From the NCBI GenBank assembly GCA_030248065.1, contig JASAMV010004177.1, forward strand, positions 1 to 43,937: a stretch of 43,937 nucleotides of DNA, given 5' to 3'. The notes beneath the pieces were generated by a model. That model saw only the letters and a program-made list of their open reading frames with translations. It searched no databases and had not been told where the DNA came from. Both the position numbers and the translations under genes were made by a program. This document shows positions 35,989 through 43,937 of this stretch, in pieces; the first letter of the stretch is position 1, and the number at the start of each line of letters is the position of its first letter. This DNA is from Rhynchonema sp. JSB1_4 (Eukaryota; Nematoda; Chromadorea; Monhysterida; Xyalidae).

Positions 35989-38900
35989 GTGTGTCGAAAG
36001 AACAACATTCTAACAATAAGCATGAAAAGGACCCAAACATAGGGTGGATGGAGTTGACACCCGACCAAGGCAGACATTGAGCAGAAGCTCGTCCAATCCT
36101 TTGCCGTGTGTCGAAAGAGGAACATTCTAACATTAAAATGACAGCATGAACCTATGAAAATGGCCCTAACAGAGGATGGACGAGTTGACACACGACCAAG
36201 GCAGACATTGAGCAGAAGTTCGTCCAATCCTTTGCCGTGTGTCGAAAGAGGAACACTCTAATACAAAACGACAGCATGAGCCAACGAAAATTCAAACAGA
36301 GGGTGGACGAGTTGAAACACGACCAAGACTTGCCGTGTGGCAAAAGAACAACATTCTAACACTGAGCCTATGAAAATGACCCTAACATAGGATGGATGGA
36401 GTTGACACACGACCAAGGCAGACATTGAGCAGAAGCTCGTCCAATCCTTTGCCGTGTGTCGAAAGAACAACATTCTAACACTGAGTCTATGAAATCACCC
36501 TAACAAGGGATGGATGGAGTTGACACCCGACCAAGGCAGACATTGAGCAGAAGCTCGCCCCGCGTCCAATCCTAACACAGGATGGATGCAGTTGACACCC
36601 AACCAAAGCAGACATTGAGCAGAAGCTCGTCCAATCCTTTGCGTGTGTCGAAAGAACAACATTCTAGCAATAAGCATGAAAGTGACCCTAACATAGGATG
36701 GATGGAGTTGACACCCGATCAAGGCAGACATTGAGCAGAAGCTCGTCCAATCCTTTGCAGTGTGTCGAAGAACAACATTCTAACACTGAGCTTATGAGAA
36801 TGACCCTAACATAGGATGGATGGAGTTGACACCCGACCAAGGCAGACATTGAACAGAAGCTCGTCCAATCCTAACACAGGATGGATGCAGTTGACACCCA
36901 ACCAAGGCAGACATTCAGCAGAAGTTCGTCCAATCCTTTGCCGTGTGTCGAAAGAACAACATTCTAACAATAAGCATGAAAAGGACCCAAACATAGGGTG
37001 GATGGAGTTGACACCCGACCAAGGCAGACATTGAGCAGAAGCTCGTCCAATCCTTTGCCGTGTGTCGAAAGAGGAACATTCTAACATTAAAATGACAGCA
37101 TGAGCCTATGAAAATGGCCCTAACAGAGGATGGACGAGTTGACACACGACCAAGGCAGACATTGAGCAGAAGCTCGTCCAATCCTTTGCCGTGTGTCGAA
37201 AGAGGAACACTCTAATACAAAACGACAGCATGAGCCAACGAAAATTCAAACAGAGGGTGGACGAGTTGAAACACGACCAAGACTTGCCGTGTGGCAAAAG
37301 AACAACATTCTAACACTGAGCCTATGAAAATGACCCTAACATAGGATGGATGGAGTTGACACCCGACCAAGGCAGACATTGAACAGAAGCTCCCCCGTCG
37401 CCCAATCCTTGCCTCCGAAGGACAACACAGGATGGATGCAGTTGACAACCGACCAAGGCAGACATTGAGCAGAAGCTCGTCCAATCCTTTGCCGTGTGTC
37501 GAAAGAACAGCATTCTAACAATAAGCATGAAAAGGACCCAAACATAGGGTGGATGGAGTTGACAACCGACCAAGGCAGACATTGAACAGAAGCTCGTCCA
37601 ATCCTAACACAGGATGGATGCAGTTGACACCCAACCAAGGCAGACATTCAGCAGAAGTTCGTCCAGTCCTTTGCCGTGTGTCGAAAGAACAACATTCTAA
37701 CAATAAGCATGAAAAGGACCCAAACATAGGGTGGATGGAGTTGACACCCGACCAAGGCAGACATTGAGCAGAAGCTTGTCCAATCCTTTGCCGTGTGTCG
37801 AAAGAGGAACATTCTAACACTAAAATGACAGCATGAGCCTATGAAAATGGCCCTAACAGAGGATGGACGAGTTGACACATGACCAAGGCAGACATTGAGC
37901 AGAAGCTCGTCCAATCCTTTGCCGTGTGTCGAAAGAGGAACAGTCTAATACAAAACGACAGCATGAGCCAACGAAAATTCAGAGGGTGGACGAGTTGAAA
38001 CACGACCAAGACTTGCCGTGTGGCAAAAGAACAACATTCTAACACTGAGCCTATGAAAATGACCCTAACATAGGATGGATGGAGTTGACACCCGACCAAG
38101 GCAGACATTGAGCAGAAGCTCGTCCAATCCTTTGCCGTGTGTCGAAAGAACAACATTCTAACACTGAGTCTATGAAAATCACCCTAACACAGGATGGATG
38201 GAGTTGACATCCGACCAAGGCAGACATTGAGCAAAGCTCGCCCAATCCTAACACAGGATGGATGCAGTTGACACCCAACCAAAGCAGACATTGAGCAGAA
38301 GCTCATCCAATCCTTTGCAGTGTGTCGAAGAACAACATTCTAACAATAAGCATGAAAGTGACCCTAAACATAGGATGGGATGGAGTTGAAACACCCCAAG
38401 GCACATTGAGCAAGCTCTCCACCATACAGAACACAGGCAGACATTGAGCAGAAGACTCGTCCAATCCTTTGCCGTGTGTCAAAAGAACAACATTCTAACA
38501 CTGAGCCTATGAGAATGACCCTAACACAGGATGGATGCAGTTGACACCCGACCAAGCAGACATTGAGCAGAAGCTCGTCCAATCCTAACACAGGATGGAT
38601 GCAGTTGACACCCAACCAAGGCAGACATTGAGCAGAAGCTCGTCCAATCCTTTGCCGTGTGTCGAAAGAACAACATTCTAACAATAAGCATGAAAGTGAC
38701 CCAAACATAGGGTGGATGGAGTTGACAACCGACCAAGGCAGACATTGAGCAGAAGCTCGTCCAATCCTTTGCCGTGTGTCGAAGAACAACATTCTAACAC
38801 TGAGTCTATGAAAATCACCCTAACACAGGATGGATGGAGTTGACATCCGACCAAGGCAGACATTGAACAGAAGCTCGTCCAATCCTAACACAGGATGGAT

Positions 38901-39200
38901 GCAGTTGACACCCAACCAAGGCAGACATTCAGCAGAAGTTCGTCCAATCCTTTGCCGTGTGTCGAAAGAACAACATTCTAACAATAAGCATGAAAAGGAC
39001 CCAAACATAGGGTGGATGGAGTTGACACCCGACCAAGGCAGACATTGAGCAGAAGCTCGTCCAATCCTTTGCCGTGTGTCGAAAGAGGAACATTCTAACA
39101 TTAAAATGACAGCATGAGCCTATGAAAATGGCCCTAACAGAGGATGGACGAGTTGACACACGACCAAGGCAGACATTGAGCAGAAGCTCGTCCAATCCTT
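35989..39200 (-). repeat. Satellite array, left half
   Basis: Tandem monomers of about 117 bp (GTGTGTCGAAAGAACAACAT, then a variable middle, then GACCAAGGCAGACATTGAGC) mixed with short forms of about 65 bp that keep only the second half (CACAGGATGGATGCAGTTG onward). Several variants alternate, including an AAAGAGGAACA type and a GTGTGGCAAAAG type at 36335, 37289 and 38019. Open frames here come from monomers lacking stops and are not genes. The array starts at the first base after the LTR. Confidence 0.95.
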
Positions 39201-39285
39201 TGCTCTCGTTCCCCTCCAAAGTTTTAGGCTCAGTTTTTTGTTCTCTAATACAAAACGACACATACCATCTGTTCTTTTCGACACA
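39201..39285. repeat. Orientation switch in the satellite array
   Basis: About 85 bp of scrambled sequence (TCTCGTTCCCCTCCAAAG, then a fragment AATACAAAACGACA from one monomer variant). All monomers to the left are in one orientation and all to the right are in the opposite one. Confidence 0.85.
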
Positions 39286-42200
39286 CGGCAACGGATTGGA
39301 CGAGCTTCTGCTAATGTTGTTGGTTGGGTTCAACTGCATCCATCCTGTTTTGGATTGGACGAGCTTCTGCTCATGTCTGCCTTGGTCGGGTGTCAACTCC
39401 ATCCACCCTATGTTTGGGTCATTTTCATGCTTATTGTTAGACTGTTGTTCTTTCGACACACGGCAAGATTACTTCTCTCATTCTTCTCATCCTGTGTTAG
39501 GATTGGACGAGCTTCTGTTCAATGTCTGCCTTGGTCGGGTGTCAACTCCATCCATCCTATGTTAGGGTCATTTTCATAGGCTCAGTGTTAGAATGTTGTT
39601 CTTTTGCCACACGGCAAGTCTTGGTCGTGTTTCAACTCGTCCACCCTCTGTTTGAATTTTCGTTGGCTCATGCTGTCGTTTTGTATTAGAGTGTTCCTCT
39701 TTCGACACACGGCAAAGGATTGGACGAGCTTCTGCTCAATGTCTGCCTTGGTCGTGTGTCAACTCGTCCATCCTCTGTTAGGGCCATTTTCATAGGCTCA
39801 TGCTGTCATTTTAATGTTAGAATGTTCCTCTTTCGACACACGGCAAAGGATTGGACGAGCTTCTGCTCAATGTCTGCCTTGGTCGGGTGTCAACTCCATC
39901 CACCCTATGTTTGGGTCCTTTTCATGCTTATTGTTAGAATGTTGTTCTTTCGACACACGGCAAAGGATTGGACGAACTTCTGCTGAATGTCTGCCTTGGT
40001 TGGGTGTCAACTGCATCCATCCTGTGTTAGGATTGGACGAGCTTCTGTTCAATGTCTGCCTTGGTCGGGTGTCAACTCCATCCATCCTATGTTAGGGTCA
40101 TTCTCATAGGCTCAGTGTTAGAATGTTGTTCTTCGACACACTGCAAAGGTTGGACAGCTTCTGCTCAATGTCTGCCTGATCGTGTCAACTCCATCCATCC
40201 TATGTTAGGGTCACTTTCATGCTTATTGCTAGAATGTTGTTCTTTCGACACACGGCAAAGGATTGGACGAGCTTCTGCTCAATGTCTGCCTTGGTTGGGT
40301 GTCAACTGCATCCATCCTGTGTTAGGATTGGACGAGCTTCTGCTCAATGTCTGCCTTGGTCGGGTGTCAACTCCATCCACCCTATGTTTGGGTCCTTTTC
40401 ATGCTTATTGTTAGAATGTTGTTCTTTCGACACACGGCAAAGGATTGGACGAACTTCTGCTCAATGTCTGCCTTGGTTGGGTGTCAACTGCATCCATCCT
40501 GTGTTAGGATTGGACGAGCTTCTGTTCAATGTCTGCCTTGGTCGGGTGTCAACTCCATCCATCCTATGTTAGGGTCATTCTCATAGGCTCAGTGTTAGAA
40601 TGTTGTTCTTCGACACACTGCAAAGGATTGGACGAGCTTCTGCTCAATGTCTGCCTTGATCGGGTGTCAACTCCATCCATCCTATGTTAGGGTCACTTTC
40701 ATGCTTATTGCTAGAATGTTGTTCTTCGACACACTGCAAAGGATTGGACGAGCTTCTGCTCAATGTCTGCTTTGGTTGGGTGTCAACTGCATCCATCCTG
40801 TGTTAGGATTGGGCGAGCTTTGCTCAATGTCTGCCTTGGTCGGATGTCAACTCCATCCATCCTGTGTTAGGGTGATTTTCATAGACTCAGTGTTAGAATG
40901 TTGTTCTTTCGACACACGGCAAAGGATTGGACGAGCTTCTGCTCAATGTCTGCCTTGGTCGGGTGTCAACTCCATCCATCCTATGTTAGGGTCATTTTCA
41001 TAGGCTCAGTGTTAGAATGTTGTTCTTTTGCCACACGGCAAGTCTTGGTCGTGTTTCAACTCGTCCACCCTCTGTTTGAATTTTCGTTGGCTCATGCTGT
41101 CGTTTTGTATTAGAGTGTTCCTCTTTCGACACACGGCAAAGGATTGGACGAGCTTCTGCTCAATGTCTGCCTTGGTCGTGTGTCAACTCGTCCATCCTCT
41201 GTTAGGGCCATTTTCATAGGCTCATGCTGTCATTTTAATGTTAGAATGTTCCTCTTTCGACACACGGCAAAGGATTGGACGAGCTTCTGCTCAATGTCTG
41301 CCTTGGTCGGGTGTCAACTCCATCCACCCTATGTTTGGGTCCTTTTCATGCTTATTGTTAGAATGTTGTTCTTTCGACACACGGCAAAGGATTGGACGAA
41401 CTTCTGCTGAATGTCTGCCTTGGTTGGGTGTCAACTGCATCCATCCTGTGTTAGGATTGGACGAGCTTCTGTTCAATGTCTGCCTTGGTCGGGTGTCAAC
41501 TCCATCCATCCTATGTTAGGGTCATTCTCATAGGCTCAGTGTTAGAATGTTGTTCTTCGACACACTGCAAAGGATTGGACGAGCTTCTGCTCAATGTCTG
41601 CCTTGATCGGGTGTCAACTCCATCCATCCTATGTTAGGGTCACTTTCATGCTTATTGCTAGAATGTTGTTCTTTCGACACACGGCAAAGGATTGGACGAG
41701 CTTCTGCTCAATGTCTGCCTTGGTTGGGTGTCAACTGCATCCATCCTGTGTTAGGATTGGACGAGCTTCTGCTCAATGTCTGCTTGGTCGGGTGTCAACT
41801 CCATCCACCCTATGTTTGGGTCCTTTTCATGCTTATTGTTAGAATGTTGTTCTTTCGACACACGGCAAAGGATTGGACGAACTTCTGCTCAATGTCTGCC
41901 TTGGTTGGGTGTCAACTGCATCCATCCTGTGTTAGGATTGGACGAGCTTCTGTTCAATGTCTGCCTTGGTCGGGTCTCAACTACATCCATCCTATGTTAG
42001 GGTCATTCTCATAGGCTCAGTGTTAGAATGTTGTTCTTCGACACACTGCAAAGGATTGGACGAGCTTCTGCTCAATGTCTGCCTTGATCGGGTGTCAACT
42101 CCATCCATCCTATGTTAGGGTCACTTTCATGCTTATTGCTAGAATGTTGTTCTTTCGACACACGGCAAAGGATTGGACGAGCTTCTGCTCAATGTCTGCT

Positions 42201-43937
42201 TTGGTTGGGTGTCAACTGCATCCATCCTGTGTTAGGATTGGGCGAGCTTTGCTCAATGTCTGCCTTGGTCGGATGTCAACTCCATCCATCCTGTGTTAGG
42301 GTGATTTTCATAGACTCAGTGTTAGAATGTTGTTCTTTCGACACACGGCAAAGGATTGGACGAGCTTCTGCTCAATGTCTGCCTTGGTCGGGTGTCAACT
42401 CCATCCATCCTATGTTAGGGTCATTTTCATAGGCTCAGTGTTAGAATGTTGTTCTTTTGCCACACGGCAAGTCTTGGTCGTGTTTCAACTCGTCCACCCT
42501 CTGTTTGAATTTTCGTTGGCTCATGCTGTCGTTTTGTATTAGAGTGTTCCTCTTTCGACACACGGCAAAGGATTGGACGAGCTTCTGCTCAATGTCTGCC
42601 TTGGTCGTGTGTCAACTCGTCCATCCTCTGTTAGGGCCATTTTCATAGGCTCATGCTGTCATTTTAATGTTAGAATGTTCCTCTTTCGACACACGGCAAA
42701 GGATTGGACGAGCTTCTGCTCAATGTCTGCCTTGGTCGGGTGTCAACTCCATCCACCCTATGTTTGGGTCCTTTTCATGCTTATTGTTAGAATGTTGTTC
42801 TTTCGACACACGGCAAAGGATTGGACGAACTTCTGCTCAATGTCTGCCTTGGTTGGGTGTCAACTGCATCCATCCTGTGTTAGGATTGGACGAGCTTCTG
42901 TTCAATGTCTGCCTTGGTCGGGTGTCAACTCCATCCATCCTATGTTAGGGTCATTCTCATAGGCTCAGTGTTAGAATGTTGTTCTTCGACACACTGCAAA
43001 GGATTGGACGAGCTTCTGCTCAATGTCTGCCTTGATCGGGTGTCAACTCCATCCATCCTATGTTAGGGTCACTTTCATGCTTATTGCTAGAATGTTGTTC
43101 TTTCGACACACGGCAAAGGATTGGACGAGCTTCTGCTCAATGTCTGCCTTGGTTGGGTGTCAACTGCATCCATCCTGTGTTAGGATTGGACGAGCTTCTG
43201 CTCAATGTCTGCCTTGGTCGGGTGTCAACTCCATCCACCCTATGTTTGGGTCCTTTTCATGCTTATTGTTAGAATGTTGTTCTTTCGACACACGGCAAAG
43301 GATTGGACGAACTTCTGCTCAATGTCTGCCTTGGTTGGGTGTCAACTGCATCCACCCTGTGTTAGGATTGGTCATTTTCATGCTTATTGTTAGAAGATCT
43401 TCTTTCCCCCCCAGGTTCTGTTCAATGTCTGCCTTGGTCGGGTGTCAACTCCATCCATCCTATGTTAGGGTCATTCTCATAGGCTCAGTGTTAGAATGTT
43501 GTTCTTCGACACACTGCAAAGGATTGGACAAGCTTCTGCTCAATGTCTGCCTTGATCGGGTGTCAACTCCATCCATCCTATGTTAGGGTCACTTTCATGC
43601 TTATTGCTAGAATGTTGTTCTTTCGACACACGCAAAGGATTGGACGAGCTTCTGCTCAATGTCTGCTTTGGTTGGGTGTCAACTGCATCCATCCTGTGTT
43701 AGGGAGGCGAGCTTTGCTCAATGTCTGCTTTGGTCGGATGCTGCAACTCCATCCATCCTGTGTTAGGGTGATTTCATAGACTCAGTGTTAGAATGTTGTT
43801 CTTTCGACACACGGCAAAGGATTGGACGAGCTTCTGCTCAATGTCTGCCTTGGTCGGGTGTCAACTCCATCCAGTCCAGTGTTAGGGTCATTTTCATAGG
43901 CTCAGTGTTAGAATGTTGTTCTTTTGCCACACGGCAA
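39286..43937 (+). repeat. Satellite array, right half (inverted, with higher-order period)
   Basis: The same monomers as the left half, as reverse complement. The marker variant CTTTTGCCACACGGCAA recurs at 39601, 41025, 42454 and 43921, a period of about 1,424-1,467 bp (about 12 monomer-lengths). The array continues past the window end. A small disrupted unit is at about 43375-43415. Confidence 0.95.

Noticed and set aside
35961..43779. Dozens of ORFs with recurring Ser-Ala-Leu-Val-Gly-Cys-type phrases
   Set aside because: They are reading frames through the satellite monomer, present in several frames per unit. Not proteins.
35989..43937. CRISPR-like regular repeats
   Set aside because: The units are about 117-bp satellite monomers without unique spacers, and the sequence is eukaryotic.

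Overview
The window is animal nuclear DNA, probably from an invertebrate. Protein-coding genes have GT-AG introns, and there is a satellite array and a metazoan-type LTR retroelement. A flatworm is my guess: giant Ty3 elements called Burro are known from planarians, and many flatworms use splice acceptors in 5' leaders. Nothing in the sequence proves the phylum.

Region 1 (1-8259, minus strand) is the middle of an ABCC/MRP-type ABC transporter gene. I place 15 exons whose phases all agree. They run from transmembrane domain 1 through nucleotide-binding domain 1 to the start of transmembrane domain 2. Both ends of the gene are missing. The introns carry a 425-bp TIR element, a 119-bp foldback and an older dispersed repeat family.

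Region 2 (8260-8859) is intron-like sequence that decays into A/C homopolymer sequence of doubtful quality.

Region 3 (8860-35988, minus strand) is one giant, apparently intact LTR retrotransposon of 27,129 bp. Its two 1,770-bp LTRs differ at about 15 sites by eye (about 99% identical). It has a TGGCGCCC-type primer-binding site and a polypurine tract. In element order it carries Gag fused to a superfamily 1 helicase; an orphan ORF2; an orphan ORF3; ORF4 with a NADAR/YbiA-like domain; a 2,118-residue ORF with an Env-like membrane glycoprotein N-terminal to protease, reverse transcriptase, RNase H and integrase; ORF6 (possible HHCC motif and forkhead-like domain); and ORF7, a retropepsin-like protein without its catalytic aspartate. 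Near the 3' LTR an antisense (+ strand) three-exon gene encodes a signal-peptide, LRRNT-like, mucin-stalk, single-pass membrane protein.

Every ORF after Gag-helicase, and the antisense gene, has a splice acceptor close upstream, and the ORF is opened by the first ATG after that acceptor. This suggests that the element makes a set of spliced subgenomic mRNAs, like a complex retrovirus, plus an antisense spliced mRNA comparable in layout to HTLV HBZ. I consider this the exciting system in the window.

Region 4 (35989-43937) is a satellite of about 117-bp monomers (with about 65-bp short forms) that abuts the LTR exactly. It reverses orientation near 39.2-39.29 kb, and the right half shows a higher-order period of about 1.43 kb.
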